Below, one piece after another: positions 14,601 to 29,600 of a stretch of DNA of 64,000 bases. Numbering within the stretch: the stretch's first letter is position 1; each line of letters opens with the position of its first letter. This stretch comes from Phoronis australis. Taxonomy: Eukaryota > Phoronida > Phoronidae. The stretch spans positions 186,001-250,000 of the forward strand of contig NMRA01000322.1 in assembly GCA_002633005.1 (NCBI GenBank). The letters run 5' to 3'. The position numbers and the translations under genes are program-made. The notes below the pieces were generated by a model. It saw only the letters and a list, made by a program, of their open reading frames with translations, ran no database searches and had not been told where the DNA came from.

Positions 14601-17600
14601 AATATGTAGCATTGAATATTAAGTTTTCGCCAAATTTTGCTGAGGATACAGCAAACCTTTCATGGCAAATCTCACTCGTTTCAAGAATTTTATTGGGTTT
14701 GGGAATGAATGATATTAGCTATATCTTCAGTGCAGACGTTCTTGATCAGGGATCTGCAGTGCAGACGATAGTGATCAGGGATCTGCAGTGCAGACGTTAG
14801 TAATGACCTTTCCAGCACACACACACACGAACACCCATACACACGCACTCAAGCATACGCACATGCACATCTTCCAAATATAAACGTGGTATAGGTCAGG
14901 GGGAAACTATAAATGTTACAAGAAACACAACTCTGAAGAGCATTTTGTGTCTTGCATAAATTTTTTACAGTCCTAATCCTAGACATACGACAGGTCAACA
15001 AATATTCTTGTATTTTGCCTTCGACATTCATGTAACAACAGTATGACAGCAGACTTTCGCTGTCCAAGTTTTCGTATTTTCCTGGATACAAATTATAATG
15101 TGATCCTATTACTGCCAAAAAGACTTCATCAGTCAGCTCAAAAAAGAGTTTCACGACAATCGCGCGACTGTCTCTTCCAAACATGCTGTTTCATTATGTA
15201 CCTATTTGGAGTTAAAGGTGTCGTGAAAGTGAGTGGTGACATGATATTACATGCTGGACTTATTAACCATACAACTTGAAAATATGACATAACTGAATAA
15301 CGCTCACCTAGTCCCTTGCTGGTGAAATTAGCGCTGGACGTCAGAGGGCGACGACCCAAAAACTGCTCACAAAGATCGTCGCTGCTGGCAAATGAGTCTA
15401 GGTTGGCGCTGGAGCAACACGACCAGGCAGCGTTTATATCTGTTGTGTCCTTGGCCCCAGAGAATCGCCTATAGATGTTAAGAAATCCGGCCGCCTCGCC
15501 TTCCTCAACCAACGCTGTGCCCTTGTAACAAGCTCGAATGGTCAATGCTTGACCATTTGTATCCAGGAAGTTAGTGTTCTGAATGTAGCATTTGACACCG
15601 GCTGGGATTCTTGAATCAGTGATTGTGTCAAAGAAGGAAGGATCAATTTGACCTGCAGCGCTGGGTGCAGTATTGAATTTCAACGGCTCAAACGTTATGC
15701 TGTTTGTGGTGTCGTAGGCTTTGTCGTCATCGATCCATTTCTTACAGGTGTAGCCTGGATGGTCGTATGACTGCGCATTATTAGACAGTTTGTACACAAA
15801 TCTGCCTTTGACAGATTGCCCACTCTGGGTTTGGGCGTCCATGCGGGATAGCAATGTTTGGTCGGAATTCTTCGTCACATCGAGGTAGGAATGGGTGTAT
15901 TCTGTGGCAATTGTGGGAGTCTTCACTCCAACACGAGCCTGGAAATTCTTGACACCAGCAGCAGACAGAGTCTTCTCCCACAGCATGGCTCGGTCAGCGT
16001 AAACAAAGCCAGTGACAGTGTTCTTATAGTCCGTAGTAACCACGCACTGGAAGGTGACGGTCTTGCTGTCAGCTGAGGGGTCTCCCATTTTGCTCCAAGT
16101 AAACACAATGGCGTACTGAGGTTGGAACTCATACGGCAAATCGGTCTTATTGGCAAGTTCTTTAGCGAACGCCAACGCCGTGGTGGTCTCGGCGCTGTTG
16201 GAATCAGTGTTAACAAAAGTCTTGTAAAACAAGCCTCTTGTGCTATCTGTCTTGTCCCCGAGTTTCATGTTAGCCCAGAAGGGCGCAATGAACACTTCTG
16301 GTTTTCCAGCGAAAGATGAGTCTTGTAGTGTTGTTCCGTATGGGTTTGGGAATTTTTTTGGATTTTTGTCAGTACTAACCAACAGAACGGCACCAGAGAG
16401 TGTGGCGTAAGCAAACTTTGCATATTTCGTGTCGCTGCCAGTGTCATACGGTAGACTAATCGGGACAGAGATGATAGGTGTGTAATCTTTATCAACTCTA
16501 GTGTGAGTTGCGAAAGACAACAGGCGATCCTCTGAAAGGCAAGGTCAATGTTAGAACACAAAAGTTTAATTGCACTTACTTGGGCGCAGATCAATAACTT
16601 GGCGATAAAAGTTGTGTTTATAAGAGAGCAAATTTCTTCCCAACAGTCGGCGGCACAAACATTAAAATCGTGAAACATACTGATTAACTCCGACAAACAG
16701 GTTTGAACATTTTTCGCCATGAGAGTAATAATAAAATGACGACATACTACTGACAAATTTTAGATTGCTTTTTGACACTCTTCTTTATTTGCCGCTGACC
16801 AACTGAGTTAAAATATATCCTTTCCACACAAAACATGACGATAAACCAACCAAAACATATCCACTATAAGGCAACTTCTGAGTGACAGTGAACAATGAAA
16901 ATCAAAACACGGGATGCAAATATCTCACCAGTGCAGCTTTTCCCATTTCCACTGCTGTAGGGAGCCTTGCACGCGCAAGTGAACGATCCGTCAGTGTTGG
17001 TGCATGTGGCCCTATCGGCGCTGTCACAATCAGCCTTATTGAGGCTGCACTCGTCTATATCTGTAATGGTAATAGGTAACGTTGGTTGAACTTGCTAACC
17101 ACTAGTATATCCATCCAGTATACGCTGCTGGTGCCATTATTTTCCCATTCGGCAGACAGCTACGTTGCTTTCGGCCTTCAAATGACGGGACCCCTGTGCC
17201 ATGTGAGACACGAACCACAGTAATCTGTCATTTATTCCCTAGCTAAGAAATCACCTCTGATCTCTGGACATTCAACTTAATGAGCTGACGAAGCACTTAC
17301 CGGAAGTAAAATCGAGTACCAGGTGCCACTATTCAATAGTGACGCTGCGCAAATTGGGCGCAAGATACAATATATAGAATTCCTTACAGTTCTATATTCC
17401 TACTATATTGGACTCACATAGAGACGCCTCTGTGACAGACTGAAAGAACATCACACCTCAAACAAAATCAACGTCTATAGGCATTGTGCTAGTGCGAATC
17501 ACAAAGTTAATTCAGTTTGTATTATCTATAAAGAACCTATAAAGGAATCACTGTACATTAAAGAATGCAGAGCTCAGTTACCCCGCAGCTATGGTGATGA

Positions 17601-20600
17601 CCTACTTACTATTCCCTGTATTTCTTACTACTCGCATTTCACCACATGGATGTAACCTATCGACATTGGCTGACAGTCTTATTGTATATATCCTGGTGAT
17701 GTCTAATGAATAGACGAAACGTTAAATGAACATGAACTGTTTTATTTGTGCGGCGACTGTCCGTTTTTTATTCCTACTATGGCCAAAAAACTGATGTAAT
17801 AAAGCTATAGATTAGTTTATCGCATGTTGCCGAGTGATGCATGAGTAATTCTTTCTTAGACGGTAAGCTATGATACTTTCAAAGACCTTAGACAGAAATA
17901 CGGGATGATAACCGGTCTGTAAGTTTCTTTAAACAAAGCATCCTTGTGAAAGATTCATATAAACTGGAAACTGTAACTTGATAATACCATATTTGTTAAA
18001 TTAGCCATCATGGGACCAAGTTCTCTAAAACCTAGTCGTATGGACTTAGGGGGAACATAATGTACGCCTGCAGCCTTTTCTAGCTTAATAGCCTTCATTT
18101 TTGTCTCAGTATTCTTTTGTGCCACTGCTTTGAAAAAGAGGCTGCAGATCGTCTGCTCTGCTGTTTCTAATACCTCCAATTCTTGGGTTTGTGATGTCAT
18201 CTGACATCTGTGGCCAACCAATATCATTGGCCACATTAATGAAATAGTAATTGAAAATATAATTGACGATTTTCTTGTAAATCAACACTGTTCTTCCTTG
18301 AAAACGAATTGTACTTCCGGAGTTAGACTGGGCGCTGCTTAAACCATGAGGCTGAATAGGTTCAAGTATGAAAACACAACCGTTTACCGTTACACTTCCT
18401 GCTGTCCACTGAGGGCTTGCTGTATCCATCTTTACACTCACAGGTGTAATTTCCGTCTGTGTCGACGCAGCCCTTGACTCCGCTCACCAACACACCAGAA
18501 GATGCGCAATCGTTTACGAATGACGAGCATTCGTTGAAGTCTGAGAAAGATAGTCGAAGTATCATACATAGGTGCAATTATAATAAACACGCATAAGCAT
18601 GGCTGTTCGTGGTTGTATAGGTCTTGTCCTCAAATTTATAGCAATCTATCAACAATCAAGAATATCTCATTTCTCTCAACTTTTTTCCGCGAAATTTCGA
18701 CCAAATTCCAGTGAAATCCTAGTCGGAAATGTTACATAAATTGCTCAACACTTTTCAGATATGCAAAGTTGGCCTTTTCTTTTTATTCTTCTTAGCATGT
18801 ATATGTATTATTGTAATACAGTGTGAGATTTTTTTCTACACTTCATAAATATAACAAGGAATGAATTGCATTTTTTTCTGTTTAGTGGGCTAAAAACTAA
18901 AATAGATTTATGCATTATACTCTCATAAAATTTGCCCCGTCTTACCGACTCTAGTTCCGTTAATAATACGAGAATTTTGATACTATAATTTTTTGGCGAT
19001 TTCGAAAGCAGGGCACCCACACATTTCCTATGACTTGAATTGGTAAAAGAAATAGAATCCAGGAGACCAATTTTAAGAGAGTAAATGTATGATTCGTTTT
19101 TCACTAGTTAGTCAGCTTAACCGGGCGAAATGTCGCATTTAGAGTTATTTTTGTGAAATGTGACTCAAATAATGTCTATTTGAAAGGTGAAAGAGAACGT
19201 TCTCGGCTACAAATTTTTCGTTTGCATTAATTTCACTACATGCAGGTTTTATTAGCTGTTTTAAGGGATATCGCTTGATCACAACTTACTTCTGCAACCT
19301 TTCTTGTCTTCGTTCTCCACGTAACCTTCGGCGCATTTACACGTGTACTCACCACACACTGTGTTTTCACACACGTGCGGTGTTCCTGTTGCTGTGCTGC
19401 CACACAAATCGGGATTTGTGTCGCACATAAATACCGCGCAAGGACACGTTTTCAAGCCAGGGCATTGTTGCTTTTCGAATACTTTGTCGATGCAGTCATT
19501 TCGTGTTGCGCCACTCACATCGCTGCAGGTGCGGGTCCTGTTCTGCTCGGCGTAACCGCAATCCCTGTCGCAGACTCCCCATCCTCCCCATTGGGACACG
19601 AATGCAGCGACTACAACAAGAAACTTTAAATAACAGTCTACAACACAGGAGGCCACAGGCATGTAAATACGCCCGGTACATTTTGAATACTTTAGCTTTT
19701 TCGTACCACACCAAATTAGTTTTCGGTACCAGTTGATTTGTTACCTTACTCGCTTCGGCTCCTCACAACAACCAACCAGAAACTGATGACCACTAGGTGG
19801 GGCAGTGACCCTAACTTTGGACAAGGTATTCCCTCCCTTGCTGTTCTTAATCCATAGTGCCCCTTGTGAAACTGGTTCTCAGATCACTTTCACTCAATGG
19901 CTGTCAATCATATAGCCCTCTGCCCAATTCATGACGTGTTGGCTAGCTAACGCATGGTCGCTAAGAGCAGACGTATCCATAGTGATTTGAGTCCACTTTC
20001 TTTCAGCTCGTGTGGCTCAACGACTGCGACATTGATAAGATAACTTAAAATAACATCAGCGGAAAGAGGGTTGCTTCAAAACAGTAAGTCCCAGGTTACA
20101 GACAATGTGCTGGCTAGGAATCATGTAACTGGACGGGGAAATGTTTATCCGATTGAAAGTGAAAGTGTTCTGCTAGAGTCGGACTTCTCAATAGATTCAG
20201 TTGGTAGCAGAAACCACTCACAAGGGTTCGCTCTTGTGATAACGGGAGCCACGTGCTATAACTGAACGCAAGCATTTCTATTCTTTACTTGCTACGCCTA
20301 CTGAATTTCGAGTTTCCAATTAAGAAACATTTTCAACCCGGCGCCGTCATCGAACAGAGCAAAGCAATTTTAAATACACCCACAGTAGCCATGTCGTGGC
20401 CTGCGTGGTCGGCCTCTTGAACAAAATCCTTAACAATACCNGAGTCGAGAAAGGTAGATTTTATCACCCTCGGGGCTAATGCCCCTCGGGCGATAATTCT
20501 CCAAAATCCACTCGGGCTCTAGATAACGGGGGATAACGACTTCGCCATGTGATAATCTATATATATTGATACCCTCAAACAAAGGCAAGCGTATTCTGCA

Positions 20601-23600
20601 GTTACAAAACCAATGTTGTTTTAATGGGGAATTGCTTGGAATAGAAATTAAATGTCGTTTACTTGTTGAACAGTTGACGCCTGTGTATCCAGGATTACAA
20701 GTGCAGTTGTAGGATGCCCCCTGGTTGTTGCATGTTCCGTGGACGCATGGGTTTCCAGCACAAGGGTCCGCTGGGGCGACGGATGACGTGGCAGCAACAG
20801 AGGATGAAGAGGCTGGTGTGGCAGATACGGAACCGGTGGCAGATGCGGTTGACGAAGCCATTTGAGAAACTACCGAAGAGCTTGGGGTTGCCGTTGCACC
20901 AGAGTTGGTTGCTGATGCGGAAGAAGATGCTAAAATCAAACACGTAATAGTTCTTGTGAGACAATAGTTGACAAAGAGGCTACAAAAGAATGCATGAAAA
21001 CTAAAACATTACACGGATGCAGGAAACAAACGTCGCAAGATGGTTTTTTATCATCGGAAGATAAGCCTATCAGAAATCAACGTTACTGTTAGCTGACATC
21101 ATACACTCGCATTACAAAGCCCAGCATCAAGGTTAAGCACGAAACAAAGTCTGTGGTAAATGAATGTCATTACAATTTTGCAGTTACAATCAAGTTAAAA
21201 GCACAAAGCACACGCACAAAAACTCGCAAATACGTCGTCGTAAGTCAACTGATCTTAATAATAACTGATTACCAATAAAAGGTGATGGGTCTGAATTGAC
21301 AGCAGCAGACAATGTTGACTGGAATGTTGCGACAGAACTGGATGCAAATGGAGCCGATTTGGATGACCCTTACGAACCAAGCACAAAAATATGTTAGTAA
21401 GCAAGTTACATATTTAAGGTAGATCGTAAGGTTATGTAAGACCATATAAAAATGGTCAAACTTGGCTGATTTAGGAACATCGTATCTCGTAAATGGTTGT
21501 CGAATTCATATGAAGCTTTCAGATATTATGTTTTATCCACAGTTTTAAAACTGTTATTAGAAATTGTTTTTCAACATTTCCATTTTTGTATGAAGAAATA
21601 TCATAAATGTGACAGCCTTAAAATTTATAGTTTTCTAGATTTTTTGGCATAGACTTGTCGATAACGTACTACATAAACTTAACTAGAAATGCCCAATCCC
21701 ATTTCAGGTTTACTGAATATAAAAATTGGCACGCTAGTTTCAGTAAAAACGGTGCGTAGAAGAGACACTATTTTTAGGTCGTGCTTCGCAGTTCATAAAA
21801 ATGACATTTTTGTGACGTATCTTTAAGGTATTTTGCGATTCACGTCATTTTGGTAGGGAAAATGTAAAATGTCCTTTCCTCCTTTTCACCATCTAAAACT
21901 GAACCTGTAAACAGTCCTCTCAATCACACAGAGTATGCCTCAAAAGCTGCTAAAACCATGCCCAGATAGACTGTCTCAAGTAAAAAGAGCGTCAAAGTTC
22001 GATTATTTTAGCAGGGTAGATGTAGTAAATCAACTCACCCAAGTTTGGATCGCTTTATTTCAATTAAAGGTCTGTTAATTCGTCACAAACTGATTGCTAT
22101 GATGACCATGGAATGGTTTAGTTCATTTTGTTAGAGGAGCCAGCCAATTTCGATTGGGGTCGTGGGAAACCAGAAAATTCCCTTTTAATTCACCGCCATG
22201 ATCTCTAGATTCCACCATTGTAGAGGACTCTTGCATGATATTAAGTACACCGTCAGGTATTTACTTTGAGAGAATTTTCCAATACCTGTACATTACCCTA
22301 CGGCACCATTTGAAACACGTAGATGCCAACTTTTATAATGAAATTCCCCGAGTACTTGATTTGTAAAATAGAACAACAGGGCTGCGTCCCATAAGGTTCA
22401 AGAATTTCAAAAAATGCAATATCTTCGCGAGACATTGCTAAGAATATCGATGGACGCTGTCACAAGTGTTTGACATGTAAGCCAATGGCGAATCTGTGAA
22501 GGGGTGAGAAGTACAGTACATTAGCACAGTTCAATGTTTCCCGCCTCCCATTCAGTAACGCTAGGACCTCGCTAAAAAGCAAGACTTCGCATTTTAAATG
22601 AGAACACGTGACTTTGACTAGGTTTTAGCTAGGTCCTGGCGTCTACTGAACGCACGCTCGGTCTTTAAATCCTTGCAGGTCATTAAACACACCCATGTTA
22701 CACAGCATTAGGACACTCTCGCATAAAATTGACATTATGCACAGCTAGTATGAAGCTTAGCAAAGCAAACAGCATCTCGATAATGGTATGAATTCAGATT
22801 AAGTTAGAGGCATGATATCAATAAATAAAGGCACACGAAATATTGTTAACTCTCAGAAAACATAGTGTTGATTTCATGAATGCACTTGAGACTATTGTGT
22901 TAGCAACAGACGAGCTATTTTTGTTACCAGAAGGTGTCGCTGATGACGAGCTAACTGCAGCAGGTGATGAACCAGCTGCAGTCGACGACGAAGACTGTGC
23001 AGGTGCAACAGAACTTGAAGAGAAAGCAACCGAGGGCGACACAGATAGAGAACCTGACAAACACGCCAACATTAGTACAGACACATAGCAAAATACAGAA
23101 TGCAAGCAATAAATTAAAAGCATAATTGCACAACTTTACGTCTCTTGGTTATGGAACACCTTTATCTTATCTATTGGTAAAAATGGAAATTACAAGCTCA
23201 GTTAGTCAGTCATATAAAGTATATTTGAAACTTTTCTATTTCCAAAAAAGAAAATGGTTTCCGCGTTCCCCAGGAAAATTTTCATAACAGTTCAGTAAAA
23301 TTTATCAGGCCATTCCATAGTTTCTATGTTCAATTAAGCCACAAATACATGTAGGAAAAGAATGTCTATTTTTTATTTAACTAAGACACGTGTTTGAAAC
23401 AAATACACTTGCTTACAAAGATGTCTTATTGTACACGCTATTGTAATCACCTGGTGCTGACAAACACGATTTAAAGCTTGAAAGTCAAGTACTGGCTCGG
23501 AAAACAATTTTTCAATCTGGGACAAAGATAATTGTTGAATTGATTTTTTCAATTCGTGAAAGGTGACTGCAACGTTGTGAATGCTCGAAATTTCACGAAA

Positions 23601-26600
23601 TGTTAATTGATGACAGTTGTGCAGCTCAAAGCCTGCTTACAGCAACCTGCCGTTAGGGCATGGTGCGATCTGTAGTGGTATTCCCCTCGGCAATTTGGTT
23701 TCCAAGCGATAATCCAAAAATAAGTTACGGACCTCCATATGCATTACAAATCCCTGTTGTTTTCTTATGAAATCGGTACATGACAGGCTCCGCTATTTCA
23801 TAAAATCAGAGGATTCATAGGTGTGGCGTCAGGTTGACTCCATGGTTTCTGTTCTTCAAGTTGACTGACAAGGCAATTCAATTTCCTAGTTCATATTTGC
23901 TTTTCTTGAAATGCTAAATCCTTCTTTAAAGCACTGTGTCCTAAGTTGAAGCATTTTCAGATAAGTGTCAAAAAATCATCTGATGAAAGTACGTGTGGTT
24001 GAATTGTTAGTAGATAAATCATTTTCGTCATGAAGGCAAATTCCAAACAATGTTGTGTTCTGTCGTCTTATGGTTTAATTCTTCATACCAAATGGCATAG
24101 CTAGTTCCAGGTTTTATCATGAAGTCCTGATTAACCGACGCGAGGCGCTGGTTACAAATCAGTGACCAACTACTGCGCAGCCGCAGTCGAGTTTCATGAA
24201 AAAGCAGACAAAGGCATCACACAGCAGGAACCTTGGCAATCAACCAAAGTCTTCCTCAAAGCAAGAGTCAAACACAGACAGTACAAAAATCGTGGATAAC
24301 AATTCTACGTGGTGAGTTTAATCTGAAGAGAAAGTTATTCAAAAGGACGCCACAAATGGTGCAAGGTAAATATTTTCAAGTAGTGTGAAATCGAACTTAT
24401 TAGCACACTTTTGTTATAGCAAAGCACGTACCAGAAAATTCAAAAACATTTAAATTAGACTTTGGTGTAAACCACAACATTAACAAAGGTAAAGGCCGCT
24501 GACATGATGTGTTTCTGATTTGCGTTGAATGACGTTTGACTCCATATAATAGAAAAGTTGTACGGAGGACAGTCTACAGTTAAGTTAGTTACCCGTTGAT
24601 AACACGTCCGACGATGCTGACTGCACAAGGTCTGCAGTGGAGCTTGATGGAGAACTAGACGGCACAGACGATGAGCCTAAGCAGTTAAACATATAAACAC
24701 AGATCCAGTCTCGTACTTGAACGCCACAAATGTTAGATTTAGCAAAGAATGACTTGGTTAAACACATTTTAATGAAAATTCAATAAGCATTAAGAAACAG
24801 CCAAAAAATATAGTGAGTGATACTTTTTCTTGTAACCACATGAAAAACCTCAAGTTATGCACACGAACCTCAAAAACATGCACTGATGAAACACACTGAT
24901 AAAACTGTGCCATAATATAAAGTTTTTGAATGGGTCGTTCAAAAGAAAAGTCAACAAACCGTAGTTTTTGCCAGACTAGACGAAATGTTTTCGGTACTGA
25001 TATGAAATAGAAATGTCAAGCTTTAAGTTAACGTTGACTTATTTTTACAGGCTGATAATGTGGCAAATTTCGCTGACAGCACTGCTTCTGTAGAGGGGTT
25101 TGGTTGAAAAGCAGACGACACAGACGATGAGCCTAAGCAGTTAATCGCTAAGTTAGCGCTTTAATGTGCACGTAGCGTGTTTCTTTCTTACACATGTACG
25201 TGCACATTACCACGCAGTTTGATTAAACAACGGTCGATAAAAATAAACATTATTTGATGCAAAAATTCACAATTAAAAAAGGCAAACCTTGGCAGGTCAC
25301 TTCGTTCGAACAGTCAAAGTTAAATTTCAAATATGTATAACAACAGTCATGACAACATTCCGAACGGAATACATAAAGAAGCCATTTTTATTACCAGCAG
25401 AGGATGAGCCTGCACCAACACTCGAACCAGCAGCTGACGAAGACAAAGCTACAAACAGTCAAACAGGACAAGACTGACAAAGCACTCAGCAAACATGAAT
25501 TAAGACTGACAAGGCACTCAACAAACATTGGTTAAGACCTTTATATTATTAGTTGCATAACACAGTCTAATTAGGATGTCCTTAGTCGATATGTTTTCAC
25601 CAGTAAACGCAGGCCAAAAGTCATGTAAGACACAACCAAGAGTAGTTACAAAGCATAAACTACAGTGTATGTAATTCAAGTCGAACAAAGAAACAATTAC
25701 AACTGGTTATTTTACAATATTGGTGCTGAATTTATTTGAAGGTAATGGATGGTAGCAATCAAAACCATGTGGTGAATTTGCCAGCCTGGCGTCTGCATTT
25801 TAGAATAATTGATCAGGAATGTTCAGACGATTGTGAAAGAACAAAACAAATTGGAGAGCGTAAGGTCAATCGTTGATAAAAATGAAACGGTAACGTCTTT
25901 TCCACAAGTAAAGTTGCATAAAGCGAAAACAGAAGTGATACTCTTAAAAACTGTACTGGCGTTTTGTGAGATCTCATCTTCAACATTTATATCTAACAAA
26001 AATTGGCTGTTTTGGGATCAATGTACCTTTCTTTTTAACAATTTTTAGTAAAAAGGCATGGTCATATTTTCCAATTAATATCAGGTTGGTGAATAGTGAA
26101 ATCTATCTTCTTTTTAGTTTCAGAAAATACAAACTTTTACTGAATTACACGCTTTAATTTTACAGATGTTTGGCTAAAAAGCTGATCCTACACAACCTAA
26201 TGAAACCAAAGCCCCAGCAGACAAATATTAAACAAAACAAACAATTAAACGCAAGCAACACTGACACATAAAGGACATTCTTGTTACGGGTGCAAAAAGT
26301 CACCTTGTGTAATGGAAGAACTGCCATATCTGCTTGGTTAGTTGCGAGAGGTGGCGACAGGTGTCGCCAGAAACCAAATACGTAAAAAGATATACACTTC
26401 GACCAAATATTGCAATAATTATTTCGAACACACCTTTGAATATCTAAAATAACATTAGATCTGTGCAACACTTTTGCATCGTTCCTGAAAATAGCTGACC
26501 GACACGCATGGTCGCAAACATTCGGGTATTTTCGTAGCCCCACATTTCAGACAACAAAAATACCCAAGGTGCTCCTGATGCTGAATCGCAAATGGTGACA

Positions 26601-29600
26601 GCATGGCGAGTTTATCAGTACCGTAAATTCAAGCGTGCTGGTGTTGGCTTGTGCAACGCACCGAGCAGAAAGGAATGTCGGGTGTCAAAATAAATAACCT
26701 ACCTTGACCAGCTGTAGACGAGGCGCTTGCAGTTTGGGAACCTGTAACAGTCAATCACATGTTACAACTATTTTAAAGTAAGAAGATACAAGCCGTCTTA
26801 ATTCACATTCAACATTGAATTTGAATGAAAATAAAGTTTCAAGTAACAAAGCATATCCGTCATGGTGAGATACGCCATGGCAAATTAGTGCTATTCAGCC
26901 ACTTCAAAATTACCCGTATAAAACTACTAGTTTCCCTAAAAAATTTACGATTAAATCCCATGCATGAAAATTGGCCTTCAATACGTATCCAGGCATAATT
27001 TTCATTGATGCACAGCGATTGCTCAACTTGGGGCTTTGCATTGTGTTAAGAGTTGCATCTTATTTTGTCTTGCTACAAAAATATTATGTGCTTTAGTTAC
27101 ATCATAGCACAACGACAATGCAGAACAGCTGATCAAAACTAAAAAATCAGTGCCAATCACCGGTCGCGCAGTGTACTGCGTGGGATAGCAGACGAAATCA
27201 CTGGAAAACGTAATCCCAAAGAATAAGTTTGAAAATGGAAAAAATAAAGTGACCCATTGTTCTCTGAACAGGCCCATAGATTTGAGGCCCTGTGGGAGGT
27301 TTATGGACAAGGACATCGTTGAAAGCTGTTAGGGTATTAATATTTTTTCGCTAATTATGACAGATCTTTGACGAAACCTTAAAGGTTTCCTTGAACGTGT
27401 AAACTTAGCTCCTGTAAGGCGTTAAAAGCATCAATCTGACCACACTGAAGTTATAAAATGTCAGATACAATGAGCAGTTGTGATTGTTGTCCCGGATTTT
27501 CGTCTTACCGTGAGAAACATTAAAAGCTATGAAGGACCCGAGAAAATTTTGTTTAACTTGGGAATGTTATATCTCGGAGACGGCTGATCGGATTCTTGTG
27601 AAATTTTCAGGTACTTTGGATGATGCACTGTTCTTAAAAATAATAAAAGTGATTGTTTTGGAAATATTCCACTTTTGCACGGGGGACTATCAAAATTGAT
27701 TTTTTAGCGTTTTTTCTAAAAACTCTTGATTTGCCTAAAAATGATATTGTAAATTGTAACGGGGGTTTTGAAATTTTGTCTTGAATGTTTATATTTTGAT
27801 ACCCTTGATTATCTTTCTTTTTGGATAAATATTGCTATGAACACATGGTCATGGGACTCAATTAATGGCAGATTAAGACAAAGTCAAAACCCAAACTCTG
27901 CAGGCTTTCAGCTTTCAGAATGCTTATACTTTTAATGAGATTGAATCTACAGTTTTGTGAATGCTTGGCTAAACAAGCATGCTTTTCTATAAGGTCCCGC
28001 ATAGTCTTAATGAGCGACTCGATATTCAAGATGAGGTTCTCGGGAATGAAAGTCCGGGCAGCGGCGAATGTTCGAAACTACTAAAATCGGCCATAAGCTA
28101 TTGAACTTTCGTGCTTTATTAGCTGTTTCCTCGCAGTGACGCAATATAGTGCGAAAAGACTGCATTTGATGTGCCAACGTTTGAATGATCAGATAATGCA
28201 TTCTTGTGTCTATAAGGATAGTCCAATTCAACTAGCTAGAATGACAAAAACCGTTGCTGGAAGACTGAATGCATTCAATATTTGTTATAACAGACACATG
28301 AACGTTAGATTCAGCGAAGACCGACTCAGTTAAACACATTGTCAATGACAATTACGTAAGCATTAACAAAGCTTGTAGAACAAATTTTGCGTATCATTCT
28401 TTTCCAAATAACCACTCTCGTTACGCACACAGTTATTACAAAGCATGGATGGCAAGCATTGGCCAAAACTCTGCCATAAAATGTAGTGTCAAGTGGCATT
28501 TCTGACATGCTCTCGATAACTTGTCGGAAGCCACAGAATGTTTCTCAAAATGGCATGTCATAATAGCTTTAAGTTGAAGGAGAGCTCCGATTAAACCTCA
28601 TTACCGGCTGATACTGCGGCAGATGACGTTGGCTGCACAGCACCTGCAGATGAGCTTGATGGGGAGGACGACACAGACGATGAGCCTAAGCAGTCAAACA
28701 TAAGCACTTAAACGCAAGCCGACTTCAAATGCACAGTGTTAAATGCATGGTCACAACGTGACCTGTAAAAGATTATGCATGCTTTGCGCATGAACAAGCT
28801 AGGTTAACACATAAACACATGAAAACCGACAAATACATGCTGTATATGTTAAATACATGTTGTATCAGGTTAAATGCATGTTGCATCAGGTTAAATACGT
28901 GTTGTATCAGGTTAAATACGTGTTGTATCAGGTTAAATACGTGTTGTATCAGGTTAAATACGTGTTGTATCAGGTTATATACCTGTTGTATCAGGTTAAA
29001 TACGTGTTGTATCAGGTCAAATACGTGTTGTATCAGCTTAAATACATGTTGTATCAGGTTAAATACTGAGCCAACGTCGTTTTCATGTTTATATTGAATA
29101 CGATGTTTGTGAGATACATATAGATGTACACCTGCACCTGTGACTTCAAAACTTTACTCGAGGCCTCGCTTGAAAACTGACGAATCGCGTGTCAGTATTT
29201 TTTTCTATTTTATACAGTATGATTATCCCCAGGATAAGTTGGATCGCTGCATGACATTAAAAGTATTGTTTAAGTGCATCAATGTGACTTGTGATGACGT
29301 GTAATGCTGTGCTGTCAGTGGTGCAACCTCTACCCAACAGGGAGCGGTTCCGTAACAACAATAACAACACACTACTGTGCGTCATCATGTCATTGTGCAA
29401 CAGCCCATCTGACGTCATGCAATACAACGTTACTGGATGATAGTAACCCAACAAACTCAGACACTTTGGTTAAAAAGCCAAAAAGGGGCCAAATTTTCAT
29501 TCCCATTATAATGATTAAAACAATGGAACACGAAATGAAAATGCTTAGTTCAGGCATTCAGTTCGCAGGAATGAAATTTAAACTATTCGGTTTACATCAA

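Noticed and set aside
20465-20560. GC-rich stretch with CCCTCGGGG repeats as a possible regulatory hairpin
   Set aside because: The repeats are mostly direct, not inverted, and the neighbouring N makes the sequence uncertain.
26160-26543. 127-codon minus-strand open frame inside an intron
   Set aside because: No phase agreement with flanking exons and no recognised motif; Cys and aromatic residues look random.
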